From assembly GCA_947463335.1 (NCBI GenBank), contig CANHRF010000005.1:1-19068 (forward strand): DNA of 19,068 nucleotides. The letters are read 5' to 3'. A program made the position numbers and the translations under genes. Below, one piece after another: positions 1 through 8,350 of this stretch (the first letter of the stretch is position 1; each line of letters begins with the position of its first letter). Source of the stretch: Actinomycetota bacterium (lineage in GTDB: Bacteria > Actinomycetota > Actinomycetes > Nanopelagicales > Nanopelagicaceae). The notes beneath the pieces are model-generated. The model ran no database searches, was not told the DNA's origin, and was given only the letters and a program-made list of their open reading frames with translations.

Positions 1-273
1 GATTATGGAACCGGCATTGAACCTTCAGCGCTATCTCGGATCTTCGATAGATTCTGGAGAGCAGATCCATCGCGCGCTCGAGTACGTGGCGGCACTGGAC
101 TTGGACTTTCTATTGCGCTGGAAGATGCGCGTTTACACAATGGTGAATTAGATGCTTGGGGTCTTCCTGGACACGGTGCGCACTTTGTTCTCACGCTGCC
201 CCGAATCGCTGGCGAGCAGATTGGCGGCAGACCTATCCGCCCACAACCTCAGGACTATCCCCAGAATATTTAA
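1..273 (+). CDS. mtrB: MtrB-type sensor histidine kinase, C-terminal part only
   Basis: Only the last 90 residues are present; the gene begins before the window. The visible part is the end of an HATPase_c domain. It opens with the G1 box DYGTGI, continues with RIFDRFWRADPSRAR and the G2 box GGTGLGLSIALEDARLH, and ends in a proline-rich tail. The FWRADPSRAR and ALEDARLHNGELDAWG signatures are characteristic of MtrB, the membrane sensor of the MtrA-MtrB pair that controls cell-wall and division genes in actinobacteria. Placement just before comF and secA fits the conserved mtrA-mtrB-lpqB-comF-hpf-secA neighbourhood. Assignment to MtrB rather than another kinase rests on these motifs and on synteny. 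Confidence 0.85.
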   Translation, partial: DYGTGIEPSALSRIFDRFWRADPSRARVRGGTGLGLSIALEDARLHNGELDAWGLPGHGAHFVLTLPRIAGEQIGGRPIRPQPQDYPQNI

Positions 274-295
274 GTAAACTTTTATCGTTTATCTT

Positions 296-312
296 GCGCT
301 AGAGAATAGCGC
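296..312. repeat. Perfect inverted repeat abutting the comF start
   Basis: GCGCTA (296-301) and TAGCGC (307-312) form a perfect 6-bp inverted repeat around the 5-nt centre gagaa, ending one base before the comF ATG. It could be a short RNA hairpin between mtrB and comF, or a DNA operator. No run of T follows, so it is not a typical intrinsic terminator. The repeat is directly visible; any role is inference. Confidence 0.5.
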
Positions 313-313
313 A

Positions 314-997
314 ATGAAAAATCTGGCAGATTTAATTTTTCCATCAAGATGTATTGGTTGTTCACAGCTTGGTATATCAATCTGTTCCACTTGCCGCAAA
401 AATTGGCATCCCCACATTTATCATCGCAATTTAAATGTGTTATCGAAAAATTATCCAGTTATTTCAGCTATTGAGTACTCCACTGTTGCATCAGCAGTTC
501 TATTGAGGGCAAAAGAAGCGAGCCAAGCAATCGCTGATGGATTGGTAGTAAATGCCATTGCCCACTCATTGCGTTACTTTGCAAAGAGTTATGGAGCAGG
601 AGCACTGGTCGCGATTCCTTCTCGTAGATCTGCGACAAGAAAACGTGGGCGCGACTTTATGAAAGAGATAACTCGCTCTGTGGCTACTTGCGAATCTTTT
701 GATTACTTTGAAATGCTGCAACACCAAAGGGCAGTACGGGATCAATCTCAGTTAAACTCTCAGCAGCGAATGAGCAATATTGCAGGGGCTTTTTCTATCT
801 CCAATAATTTGGTAAAGGTGGGGGATTTCGGGAATACCAGGCAGCTAATTGTTGTTGATGATCTTGTAACCACTGGGGCGACCCTTGCTGAGGCGATACG
901 GGCCTTGCGCACCGCAGGTTTCGAGGTACTTGGCGCGGTAACGGGCGCCGTCGCCAACCCTTACGATAAGGGGGTTGATTTTCGAAAGGGCAGGTAA
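314..997 (+). CDS. comF: ComF family phosphoribosyltransferase-like protein
   Basis: This 227-aa protein has the two-part ComF layout. The N-terminus has four cysteines in two CxxC pairs (C13, C16, C24, C27), a presumed zinc site. A type I phosphoribosyltransferase fold follows, with the basic IPSRRSATRKRGRD segment (101-114) and the PRPP-binding loop VVDDLVTTGATLAEA (about 180-194). ComF proteins are linked to DNA uptake in competent bacteria, but many actinobacterial copies have no proven role. The gene starts 40 bp after mtrB and ends directly against the secA ATG, so it is probably co-transcribed with secA. The start has no clear ribosome binding site and sits just after an inverted repeat. 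The first half looks more AT-rich than the neighbouring genes. Confidence 0.85.
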   Translation: MKNLADLIFPSRCIGCSQLGISICSTCRKNWHPHIYHRNLNVLSKNYPVISAIEYSTVASAVLLRAKEASQAIADGLVVNAIAHSLRYFAKSYGAGALVAIPSRRSATRKRGRDFMKEITRSVATCESFDYFEMLQHQRAVRDQSQLNSQQRMSNIAGAFSISNNLVKVGDFGNTRQLIVVDDLVTTGATLAEAIRALRTAGFEVLGAVTGAVANPYDKGVDFRKGR

Positions 998-3670
998 ATG
1001 ACAAAGATTTTTGATCGCCTTATGCGAGCTGGCGAAGGAAAGATTCTTCGCGAACTCAGCAAAGTTGTGGATCAAGTCAATTCATTTGAACCTGCCATAT
1101 CCACATTAAGTGATGATGCCTTACGTGGAAAGACTGATGAGTTTAAATCTCGCTTCCAATCCGGCGAATCCCTAGATGACCTACTCCCAGAAGCTTTCGC
1201 AGTAGTTCGCGAAGCGGCAAAGCGCACACTGGGCCAACGTCATTACGACGTACAGATTATGGGTGGGGCTGCGATGCATCGCGGCAATATCGCCGAAATG
1301 CGCACGGGTGAAGGAAAGACTTTAGTTGCAACGCTTCCTTCTTACTTAAACGCACTTGCTGGCCGCGGTGTTCACGTAGTCACCACAAACGATTATTTGG
1401 CAGAACGCGATAGTGAATGGATGGGTCGTATCCATCGCTTCCTTGGATTAACCGTCGGTGTAATTGTAAATAGCATGACGCCAGTAGAGCGCCGCGCTGC
1501 GTACAACTCTGACATTACTTATGGAACAAATAATGAATTTGGCTTCGACTACTTACGTGACAATATGGCTTGGTCACTCGAAGATTGCGTGCAGCGCGAT
1601 CACTTCTTCGCCGTAGTTGATGAAGTTGACTCGATTCTTATCGACGAAGCCCGTACGCCTTTGATCATTAGTGGACCTGCAGATAAACCAACCAAGTGGT
1701 ACGTAGAATTTGCAAATATCGCAGATAAATTACAGCGCGATACCCATTATGAAGTAGATGAGAAGAAGAAAACCGTTGGAATTTTAGAAGACGGCGTTAC
1801 TAAGGTTGAAGAACTTCTGAAGATTGAAAACCTATACGAGGCTGCAAACACCACTTTAATTGGCTACCTAAATAACTCAGTCCGCGCTAAAGAGCTATTT
1901 AAGCGCGATAAGGATTATGTAGTAATGAACGGTGAGCTTCTCATTGTTGATGAGCACACTGGCCGCATGTTGTCCGGGCGGCGTTACAGCGATGGCTTAC
2001 ACCAAGCGCTGGAAGCGAAAGAGCGAATTGATATTCAAGATGAAAATCAGACCCTAGCCACGATCACTCTGCAAAATTATTTCCGCCTATACGAGACTAT
2101 TTCAGGTATGACCGGTACTGCAATGACGGAAGCATCTGAGTTCCATCAAATTTACAAGTTAGGCGTAGTGCCTATTCCGACCAATCGTCCAATGCAGAGA
2201 ATTGATCAGGCGGATCTGGTTTACAAATCTGAACTTGGAAAATTTATGGCAGTCACTAAGGACATTGTGGAGCGCCACCGCAAGGGTCAACCTGTTCTTG
2301 TCGGTACCGTCTCTGTAGAAAAATCTGAAGAGCTATCTGCGTTATTAAAGAAGTCAGGCGTGCCGCACGAAGTATTAAATGCTAAGCATCACGAGCGCGA
2401 AGCAGCAATCATCGCCCGTGCCGGAGTTGCCGGAGCAGTGACAGTTGCAACGAATATGGCAGGCCGCGGAACCGACATCATGCTCGGCGGTAACCCAGAA
2501 TTTATGGCGGATTTCGAACTACAACGTCGCGGCCTATCACCAGTTGATAATGCAGCTGAGTACGAAGCTGCTTGGCCAGCGGAAATTGCAAAACAGAAGG
2601 CTGCTGTCGCAAGTGGACACGAAGCAGTTGTAGCTCTAGGTGGCCTTTACGTTCTTGGAACCGAGCGCCACGAATCACGCCGAATTGATAACCAGCTACG
2701 TGGCCGTTCTGGTCGCCAAGGCGATCCCGGTGAATCTCGCTTCTACCTCTCACTACAAGATGATTTGATGCGTCGATTTAACTCTGGTCTCGTTGAACGA
2801 TTCCTTTCTGCTGCAGGCTTGCCAGATGATGCACCTATTGAGTCAAAGATGGTCAGTAACGCAATTCGTTCAGCACAGACCCAAGTAGAAGCACAAAACT
2901 TCGAGATTCGTAAGAACGTTTTGAAGTATGACGATGTAATGAATCGCCAACGCGAAGTCATTTATGGTGAACGACGCTTAGTTCTGGAAGGTGAAGATAT
3001 TTCACCGCAGGTTCAGACATTTGTCGCGGATACTTTGGTTGCGTATGTGAGCGCTGAGACCGCTGAGGGATTTGGCGAAGATTGGGATCTTGACCGTTTA
3101 TGGCAAGCCCTGAAACTGGTTTATCCGATCTCATTCACTCCAGAAGACCTCATTGCAAGAGTGGGATCTAGTTCAGCTCTTGATGCAGAGTACTTAACAG
3201 CGCAGATTCTAGAAGATGCCACAGTCGCCTACGACAAACGTCAATCGGATCTTGGTGCAGATGTGATGCGCGAGCTTGAACGTAAGGTTCTGCTTTCAGT
3301 GTTAGATCGCAAATGGAGAGAACATCTATATGAGATGGACTATCTGCAAGAAGGCATCGGACTGCGCGCAATGGCCCAACGCGATCCATTGGTCGAGTAC
3401 CAACGTGAAGGTTACGAACTATTCGCGGCAATGATGGATGGAATTAAAGAAGAGTTAGCCAGTTTGGTCTTTAACGTTCAGGTGAGCGTTGAAGGCGATG
3501 GATCAGAGATTAAAGCCGCTGGAATAACCGAGAAATCAACTGATGTAACCGCTCTGCAATACACCGCGAGCGATGAATCAGGTGTTTCTACTAAGGGCGA
3601 AGTTTCGCGAAATAGTCCTTGTCCTTGCGGATCGGGTAAAAAATATAAGCGTTGCCATGGTGGCGCTTAG
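998..3670 (+). CDS. secA: Preprotein translocase ATPase SecA
   Basis: This is a full-length 890-aa SecA, the ATPase motor that pushes unfolded secretory proteins through the SecYEG channel. Visible landmarks are the Walker A MRTGEGKT (101-108), the nucleotide-binding [11 protein letters not shown] segment (about 118-128), the DEVD Walker B (198-201), the [15 protein letters not shown] helicase motif in NBD2, the [10 protein letters not shown] motif, and a C-terminal SEC-C zinc site [13 protein letters not shown] (C875, C877, C886, H887). The SEC-C tail and synteny with mtrB/comF mark it as the housekeeping SecA1-type protein. The ATG directly follows the comF stop and has a GAAAGGG Shine-Dalgarno-like stretch about 8 bases upstream. 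The hpf gene often found just before secA in this phylum is not here. Confidence 0.97.
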   Translation: MTKIFDRLMRAGEGKILRELSKVVDQVNSFEPAISTLSDDALRGKTDEFKSRFQSGESLDDLLPEAFAVVREAAKRTLGQRHYDVQIMGGAAMHRGNIAEMRTGEGKTLVATLPSYLNALAGRGVHVVTTNDYLAERDSEWMGRIHRFLGLTVGVIVNSMTPVERRAAYNSDITYGTNNEFGFDYLRDNMAWSLEDCVQRDHFFAVVDEVDSILIDEARTPLIISGPADKPTKWYVEFANIADKLQRDTHYEVDEKKKTVGILEDGVTKVEELLKIENLYEAANTTLIGYLNNSVRAKELFKRDKDYVVMNGELLIVDEHTGRMLSGRRYSDGLHQALEAKERIDIQDENQTLATITLQNYFRLYETISGMTGTAMTEASEFHQIYKLGVVPIPTNRPMQRIDQADLVYKSELGKFMAVTKDIVERHRKGQPVLVGTVSVEKSEELSALLKKSGVPHEVLNAKHHEREAAIIARAGVAGAVTVATNMAGRGTDIMLGGNPEFMADFELQRRGLSPVDNAAEYEAAWPAEIAKQKAAVASGHEAVVALGGLYVLGTERHESRRIDNQLRGRSGRQGDPGESRFYLSLQDDLMRRFNSGLVERFLSAAGLPDDAPIESKMVSNAIRSAQTQVEAQNFEIRKNVLKYDDVMNRQREVIYGERRLVLEGEDISPQVQTFVADTLVAYVSAETAEGFGEDWDLDRLWQALKLVYPISFTPEDLIARVGSSSALDAEYLTAQILEDATVAYDKRQSDLGADVMRELERKVLLSVLDRKWREHLYEMDYLQEGIGLRAMAQRDPLVEYQREGYELFAAMMDGIKEELASLVFNVQVSVEGDGSEIKAAGITEKSTDVTALQYTASDESGVSTKGEVSRNSPCPCGSGKKYKRCHGGA

Positions 3671-4245
3671 ATTAATCGCAACTCAGTACAAAGCCATCTC
3701 TGATCGACGCCCTCAAAGCGAATCACCATTGCGCGCAATCGTTCACCGAAACGCACCGTAATCGTGGATTCGCAGATTCCATCTAAAGGCTCACATTGAT
3801 GAATACTGCGAATTCTGCCAATTTCTTTCTGACTTCCAACTTGTTTTAGTAGATCCATATAAGTATGCCTATGACATTTTGATATCAACTGCGCGGGTTG
3901 GCGACGGCCGGCCCAGATTTCTATAACGCTAACTGCAAATTTCATCGTCCAAGTGTGAAGATCTGGTAACTCAGCTGCCGAAGTCGGCACAGGTTCAAAA
4001 CCTGGTTCAAACTCCTCGCCGAAAGTACTGGGTACTAAATAGAGCTTGGCGCGCTGTTCAGGGAGTTCTTCTACTTGGCGCTTAGCGGCCAGTTCAGAGA
4101 GCGAGTAAAGATCTAGTTGGGGATGGCTCCACATCGCCGGATCTTGATTGCTTGAAACTAATTCCAAGGTGTGAATTTGATGCTGTTCTCTAGATTTAAT
4201 CTCCATGGCGGCACTCTGAAGGTGCTTTTCCACGATCTCTTCCAC
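3667..4245 (-). CDS. Rv3235-family (DUF6459-like) protein
   Basis: This protein of up to 192 aa is encoded convergently to secA, and the two stop codons overlap by 4 bases. The C-terminal two thirds (about 90-192) read like the actinobacterial Rv3235 family: a helical [17 protein letters not shown] segment followed by [21 protein letters not shown] and a final [17 protein letters not shown]. The characteristic elements are AGRRxxxQL, CEP.DG and the closing RW.C. This family has no established biochemical function, but it is a common neighbour of secA in actinobacteria, which supports the call. The N-terminal 85 residues are low in recognisable motifs. The start may be GTG at 4245 or ATG at 4206; neither has a convincing ribosome binding site. 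Confidence 0.7.
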   Translation of the reverse strand: MEEIVEKHLQSAAMEIKSREQHQIHTLELVSSNQDPAMWSHPQLDLYSLSELAAKRQVEELPEQRAKLYLVPSTFGEEFEPGFEPVPTSAAELPDLHTWTMKFAVSVIEIWAGRRQPAQLISKCHRHTYMDLLKQVGSQKEIGRIRSIHQCEPLDGICESTITVRFGERLRAMVIRFEGVDQRWLCTELRLI

Positions 4246-4329
4246 CTAAAGGATGAGCTTTTCTCATTCGAAAGAAGGAGTGTGGAAGAAGATAGAAAAA
4301 GTTGTAGGGATGTCATTTAGTACTCCACT

Positions 4330-4929
4330 ATGAAAAAGAGCGATAAAGCAGCACAGACTCGATTGGTGGTAGCAATCTCACTATTTGCTGCTGCAGTTAT
4401 CTCTGCAATGGCGCTTACCGCGCTGGGCAATCGGAGCGAAACCTATTGGGTGGCGCGTGTTTCAATAATTCCTGGGGCACAAATTTCGGAGAACGACCTT
4501 TCCGAGATTGATGTATCTCTAGGTGAGGCAAGTGGAAGATATCTATCTAAAGGTGTGTTGATCTCGGGTGCCTATGCCGTGCGGAGAATCCAGGAAGGAG
4601 AGTTGATTTCAATTAACTCCATAAGCGATATCCCTAGTGAAATGCAATCCGGCCAGGTTCCTTTATCTATGCGGGGCAGTGATCTTCCGGAAGATATTGA
4701 ATTAGGCGAGTCGATAGATATTTACTGGGTTCCCGAAGTTATGGGTATGGAGAAAGCGGCTACCCCCGAATTAGTAATCTCCGGAGTATTTCTCAACTCG
4801 ATAAATCGCAAAGCGAGCAACTTTGGCAGTGATATTTCCATGACCGTATCTGTTGGAAAGAGCGAGATCGTTAACCTTTTAAGGGCAACCGCATCAGGGC
4901 GATTGGTAGTTGTTCGCTCAAATGGATGA
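4330..4929 (+). CDS. SAF-domain membrane-anchored protein (CpaB/FlgA-like)
   Basis: This 199-aa protein has a short basic N-terminus and one membrane segment (about 10-32). A SAF-like region follows (about 41-105), including ISENDLSEIDV and a GAYAVRRIQEGELI stretch typical of SAF/CpaB domains, where 'rxIpaGexI' patterns recur. The C-terminal part (110-199) is beta-rich, as in CpaB/RcpC. CpaB-type proteins belong to Flp/Tad pilus assembly; the domain also occurs in flagellar FlgA. It overlaps the downstream CpaE/TadZ-like ATPase gene by 8 bases, which strongly suggests joint translation. No pilin, ATPase TadA or secretin gene is nearby. The ATG has no Shine-Dalgarno sequence; TTTAGT or TAGTAC 6-8 bases upstream may be a -10 for a leaderless transcript. 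Confidence 0.65.
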   Translation: MKKSDKAAQTRLVVAISLFAAAVISAMALTALGNRSETYWVARVSIIPGAQISENDLSEIDVSLGEASGRYLSKGVLISGAYAVRRIQEGELISINSISDIPSEMQSGQVPLSMRGSDLPEDIELGESIDIYWVPEVMGMEKAATPELVISGVFLNSINRKASNFGSDISMTVSVGKSEIVNLLRATASGRLVVVRSNG

Positions 4930-6007
4930 GGTGATTCAGCCCAGCATCATCACAGCGATTGCCGATGCAGATTTCGAGGGAATGGTTTCTAAAGCCCTCT
5001 TTGAAAGCGGCTGGAACGTAGTAGCGCGACCGCTAGATTTTGCAACGTTAGAGAAAATTCTTAACGAGGAAAGTACTGAAGTTGGTCTAGTTATTTACTC
5101 AGTCGATCTTCCAGGAATTAACGTTGGAAAGATTGAAACTCTCGCACGCAAGGGGATCTCATTTATTGGATTTGTCGATGGAGCTCAATCGCCCCGCGGT
5201 TTCGAGAACCTAGCCGGTCGTCCAAATAGCGCAGAGGAACTTGTGGCTTATATTCGAGCAAATATGCGATCGCCACTTTCGCGGGCCCCTTTACTGCAAA
5301 GTAAGCCAAATATAAAGGCGAAGATCATTGCCGTTGGATCAGCCGGCAATAACACTGGTGCAACCACGCTAGCGCTAAATCTTGCCTATGAGTTATCGCA
5401 GTTTGAGAAGAAGACTTTGCTGATAGATGCTAATTTTCAAGCTACAGCCATCGCAACTCTCTTGGATTTACATAAAATTGCAGATGAAGATAAATGGCGC
5501 GATCTCTCGGATAACTTCTCAGTCTCTGAAGTTACTCAGAAGAATATTGTAGATTTCTCCGTGCGAGCCTTGGAAGCGGCAGGCTATTTTGATTACATAG
5601 TGATTGATTTAGGATCTTTGCAGAATTTGGCCAGCGATCTGTCTGATCGCAGATGGTCATCGCAGGTGAAAATTTGGACAGGTCGCTTCGCTGAGGATCT
5701 CTTTATATGTTCTGGTTCAGATCACCTGCAGATTAAACGCCTTAAGAAACTCTCTCTTGAACTTTCGCAAGTAAAAATCCCGGCTCGAATATCAGTCTTT
5801 ATCAAACCTATTGATGTAGTGATAAAAAAGAAGGAATCAAGGTCATTGGATTTAACTCCGCTAACTCCAAGGAGCATTCATTACCTTCCACAAGATGTAA
5901 AGAACTGCTCGATTGCGAGGTTGGAGCGAACGACGCTGGCTGAGATAAACGCCAAAGCGCCTCTTCGCAAGGCGATCGCGGCTCTCGCTCAGCAAATTAC
6001 GGAGTAA
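4922..6007 (+). CDS. CpaE/TadZ-like P-loop ATPase with degenerate Walker A
   Basis: This 361-aa protein has an N-terminal receiver-like region (about 7-115) and a C-terminal MinD/ParA-type domain (about 131-361). The P-loop is IIAVGSAGNNTGATTLALNLA (from about 135): both lysines of the usual deviant KGGxGKTT motif are missing, with GATT at 146-149. Later motifs are kept: KKTLLIDAN (163-171, Walker A') and YIVIDLGS (225-232, Walker B). TadZ/CpaE proteins position Flp/Tad pilus machinery at the pole and often have atypical Walker A motifs with GATT. The ATG at 4922 (ATGGATGA overlap with the SAF gene stop) is chosen over a TTG at 4910. Function here is inferred; a free-standing regulatory or partitioning role is also possible. 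Confidence 0.65.
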   Translation: MDEVIQPSIITAIADADFEGMVSKALFESGWNVVARPLDFATLEKILNEESTEVGLVIYSVDLPGINVGKIETLARKGISFIGFVDGAQSPRGFENLAGRPNSAEELVAYIRANMRSPLSRAPLLQSKPNIKAKIIAVGSAGNNTGATTLALNLAYELSQFEKKTLLIDANFQATAIATLLDLHKIADEDKWRDLSDNFSVSEVTQKNIVDFSVRALEAAGYFDYIVIDLGSLQNLASDLSDRRWSSQVKIWTGRFAEDLFICSGSDHLQIKRLKKLSLELSQVKIPARISVFIKPIDVVIKKKESRSLDLTPLTPRSIHYLPQDVKNCSIARLERTTLAEINAKAPLRKAIAALAQQITE

Positions 6008-6020
6008 GGCATATTTCTTA

Positions 6021-6026
6021 TACCCT
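6021..6026 (+). promoter_or_regulatory. Putative -10 element for a leaderless transcript
   Basis: TACCCT lies exactly 7 bases before the ATG at 6034, within TATACCCT. It fits the TAnnnT actinobacterial -10, and transcription would start at or next to the ATG. The gene has no Shine-Dalgarno sequence, which agrees. No clear -35 is seen. Confidence 0.45.
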
Positions 6027-6033
6027 AGGCGCT

Positions 6034-6426
6034 ATGCGCGGATATCTTCCAGTTACTGCAGAGGAGATCTCCGCCTTCCATAAAACAGGTTTGATGGAGT
6101 GTGGGCCACTTTATGCGCCGACAATTAAATTCTTAACGGCAAATAGCGATCTTGATGAAGAGCAGGGCGAATATCTTCTTTCTATGCTTGCCGCTGACGA
6201 AGCCCTTGAAATGCGGAGCGATTCTGCAGATCCGGGATTTATCCTCACACTTGAGATTTCGGATTCACAGGTTGCAGAACACGGCGAGAATTTCGTTAAC
6301 TTATTAGAAAATGGTCGCTGGGAAGATGTGCAATGCGCATTTTTGGTATCTCCAGATGGCGAAGAGTTGACCTGGTTTGCAACTCAAGAGATATCCGCGG
6401 CGCTGCCGCAGTGGCTAAATGGTTAA
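6034..6426 (+). CDS. DUF6912-like small protein of unknown function
   Basis: This 130-aa acidic soluble protein begins MRGYLPVTAEEI, close to the MRVYLP.T start of the actinobacterial DUF6912 family. It then has a YLLSMLAADEALEMR helix and beta strands such as GFILTLEISDSQV. The C-terminal half, with ENGRWEDVQCAFLVSPDGEE and a final TWFATQEI, agrees with that family as I remember it. No catalytic motif, membrane segment or signal peptide is visible. It sits 3 bp upstream of the pdtaS start and is probably co-transcribed with it, so a link to that kinase's pathway is possible but unproven. The start is supported by the -10-like box 7 bases upstream. Confidence 0.55.
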   Translation: MRGYLPVTAEEISAFHKTGLMECGPLYAPTIKFLTANSDLDEEQGEYLLSMLAADEALEMRSDSADPGFILTLEISDSQVAEHGENFVNLLENGRWEDVQCAFLVSPDGEELTWFATQEISAALPQWLNG

Positions 6427-6429
6427 GCG

Positions 6430-7899
6430 ATGCCTCAATTAGATAGTTTTCTGCGTGAGCGCAGTCCTTTGGATGCGGATCAGAAAAAAAGGATTCGTGA
6501 GTTAACTGCTGATTGGCAACTGCTCGCTGATCTCTCATTCGCTGATTTGATCTTATGGGTTCCGCTTCGAAAAGATTTTAAAAGTTGGCCTACTGGGTAC
6601 GTTGCAGTTGCGCATATCAGACCAACAACCGCTGCCACAGTTTTTCCGCAGGATGTTATTGGTGATGAGATAACTTGGGGTTCGCGCCCGCGCATAGATC
6701 AAGCGCTTTCAGGTGCGGAGATAATTAGAGATGCGCAACCAGAGAAATTTGGCGAGCTTTTAATCAAGGAAGAAACAATCCCAGTAATTTATGGCGAACA
6801 AGTAATCGCTGTAATCGCACGCCATCGCAACGCTGAACTTATGCGTCAACCCAGCAGGCTTGAGTTAAATTATCGCGAGGTTGCACACAATGTTTATCGT
6901 ATGGTGGCAGAAGGCACCTTCCCTTATACCGAGCACAGTGAACTCTTTGATTCGGCTGTACGAGTGGGCGATGGCTTAATTAGGTTAGATATAAGTGGCG
7001 TTATTACCTATGCCAGTCCGAATGCGAAATCTGCATTTAACCGAATGGGCTGGGCTGGCGAGCTAGAAGGAAGCGTGCTCGGCGAAGTCGCTCGCAAGGT
7101 TTCGCAAGTCAAGCGCGAAGCACATGAAGAAGCGGTGGAAGTAAGTCTGACTGGAAAATCTCTGAGACGCGTTGAGATTGAAAATGGTGGCGGAACAATT
7201 GATTTGCTGGCGCTACCGCTTTTAGCTGGAGGAGATCGCATTGGGGCGATCGTTCTATTGCAGAACGTGACTGAATTGCGCCGCCGTGAAAGAGAATTGG
7301 TTACCAAGGATGCAACGATTCGTGAGATTCATCATCGAGTTAAGAACAATTTGCAAACTGTCTCCGCACTACTTCGTTTACAGTCGCGTCGCATTGAAGA
7401 TCCTGCTGCTAGCGCAGCGCTCAATGAAGCGGTTCGGCGTATCGCATCGATTGCACTCGTGCACGAAACTCTATCTAGCAGCGCCGAAGCTTCGGTGGCT
7501 TTTGATGATGTGCTAGATCGCCTCGTCGCTCACGCCCTGGAGTTGAGCCCAAGAATGGGGGAGTTAACGATCGCTCGAAAAGGGGAGATCGGCTCACTCG
7601 ATCCACGTATCGCAACGCCGTTATCGCTAGTCGTGACCGAACTTATCCATAACGCGCTTGAACATGGCTTAGCTGAGTCAGGCGCTAATTTAACTATTGA
7701 GGTCGAGCGTTTTGAAGAGAAAGCGCAGATAGTAATTTTCGATGATGGGGTTGGCTTGCCAGATGGCTTTACTATTTTGGAATCGGCAAATCTTGGACTT
7801 CAGATTGTACGGACCCTGACTGAGAATGAGTTGAAGGGTTCAATCAACTTAGTGAGAACTGATCGTGGTACAGAAGCTCAATTAAACTTTCCTCTTTAA
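6430..7899 (+). CDS. pdtaS: PdtaS-type sensor histidine kinase
   Basis: This 489-aa soluble histidine kinase has no membrane segment. Residues about 5-160 match the GAF-like N-terminal domain of this kinase class, and 170-290 form a PAS domain (GLIRLDISGVITYASPNAKS). A HisKA_2 domain carries IREIHHRVKNNLQTVSALLRLQSRR with the phosphoacceptor at His301/His302. The HATPase_c domain has an N box TELIHNALEHG (about 403-413), a G box DDGVGLP (438-444) and NLGLQIV (455-461). In Mycobacterium tuberculosis PdtaS phosphorylates PdtaR, an antitermination-type RNA-binding regulator; no PdtaR gene is in this window. It is tail-to-tail with whiB1, as in M. tuberculosis (Rv3220c/Rv3219). Translation is probably coupled to the upstream gene, 3 bp away. 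Confidence 0.9.
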   Translation: MPQLDSFLRERSPLDADQKKRIRELTADWQLLADLSFADLILWVPLRKDFKSWPTGYVAVAHIRPTTAATVFPQDVIGDEITWGSRPRIDQALSGAEIIRDAQPEKFGELLIKEETIPVIYGEQVIAVIARHRNAELMRQPSRLELNYREVAHNVYRMVAEGTFPYTEHSELFDSAVRVGDGLIRLDISGVITYASPNAKSAFNRMGWAGELEGSVLGEVARKVSQVKREAHEEAVEVSLTGKSLRRVEIENGGGTIDLLALPLLAGGDRIGAIVLLQNVTELRRRERELVTKDATIREIHHRVKNNLQTVSALLRLQSRRIEDPAASAALNEAVRRIASIALVHETLSSSAEASVAFDDVLDRLVAHALELSPRMGELTIARKGEIGSLDPRIATPLSLVVTELIHNALEHGLAESGANLTIEVERFEEKAQIVIFDDGVGLPDGFTILESANLGLQIVRTLTENELKGSINLVRTDRGTEAQLNFPL

Positions 7900-7909
7900 A
7901 TTTCAGATT

Positions 7910-7930
7910 TAAAGTTCAGAGTTAACTTTA
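7910..7930. terminator. Weak AT-rich hairpin between convergent pdtaS and whiB1
   Basis: TAAAGTT (7910-7916) and AACTTTA (7924-7930) are a perfect 7-bp inverted repeat with a 7-nt loop, placed in the only gap between the two convergent stops. Read on the minus strand, it is preceded by a run of T just after the whiB1 stop. With a single G-C pair it would be a poor intrinsic terminator. It may act in both directions, or it may be chance in AT-rich DNA. Confidence 0.3.
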
Positions 7931-7936
7931 GAAAAA

Positions 7937-8206
7937 TTAATTAGAGTTATTTTGTTCCATCATGCGGGCACGATTACGAGCGGCGCGACGCTTAAGCGCA
8001 CGACGTTCATCCTCCGAAAGTCCGCCCCACACACCTGCATCCTGACCGCTTTCTAGCGCCCAAGAGAGGCAGGCATCCTTAACGATGCAACGATTACAAA
8101 CCTTTTTAGCCTCTTCGATTTGAGTTAGGGCTGGTCCAGTATTTCCTACTGGAAAGAAGAGTTCAGGATCTTCTTCGCGGCAGGCTGATTGATGTCGCCA
8201 ATCCAT
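7937..8206 (-). CDS. whiB1: WhiB-family iron-sulfur transcriptional regulator, WhiB1-like
   Basis: This 89-aa WhiB protein has the four cluster-binding cysteines C9, C37, C40 and C46, the GVWGGLSEDERR turn (58-69), and a basic tail KRRAARNRAR for DNA binding. WhiB proteins carry a 4Fe-4S cluster, sense oxygen or nitric oxide, and contact the housekeeping sigma factor. The compact length, the opening DWRHQSACR and the location tail-to-tail with pdtaS identify it as WhiB1, the essential nitric-oxide-responsive member. The ATG has a strong AAGGAG ribosome binding site 8 bases upstream (8214-8219 on the plus strand), in contrast to many genes in this window. A good promoter precedes it. Confidence 0.92.
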   Translation of the reverse strand: MDWRHQSACREEDPELFFPVGNTGPALTQIEEAKKVCNRCIVKDACLSWALESGQDAGVWGGLSEDERRALKRRAARNRARMMEQNNSN

Positions 8207-8238
8207 GACTGAACTCCTTAATAGCGCAAAAGCGATAA

Positions 8239-8267
8239 ATTTTAAATATATGCATCTAGGTGCGTAA
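8239..8267 (-). promoter_or_regulatory. Putative whiB1 promoter
   Basis: On the minus strand a -35 TTACGC (8262-8267) and a -10 TAAAAT (8239-8244) are separated by exactly 17 bp. They would give a leader of about 25 nt holding the AAGGAG site of whiB1. The -10 matches five of six consensus positions. This was found by eye; there is no expression evidence. Confidence 0.55.
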
Positions 8268-8350
8268 GCAGGTAATTCTCCCTGTTAACAACGAGATAAA
8301 CAAGGATGTAGCGGGTTAGATTTCATTCGAATTGGGTGATTTGCGTCGCG

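Noticed and set aside
3..194. 63-aa minus-strand frame over the mtrB end
   Set aside because: It is antisense to the clearly conserved kinase C-terminus, so it is a shadow frame.
4910..4921. TTG start for the CpaE-like gene at 4910
   Set aside because: The ATG at 4922 has the classic overlap with the preceding stop and gives a normal length.
4330..6007. A complete Flp/Tad pilus locus
   Set aside because: Only SAF/CpaB-like and TadZ-like genes are present; pilin, TadA, TadB/C and secretin are missing here.
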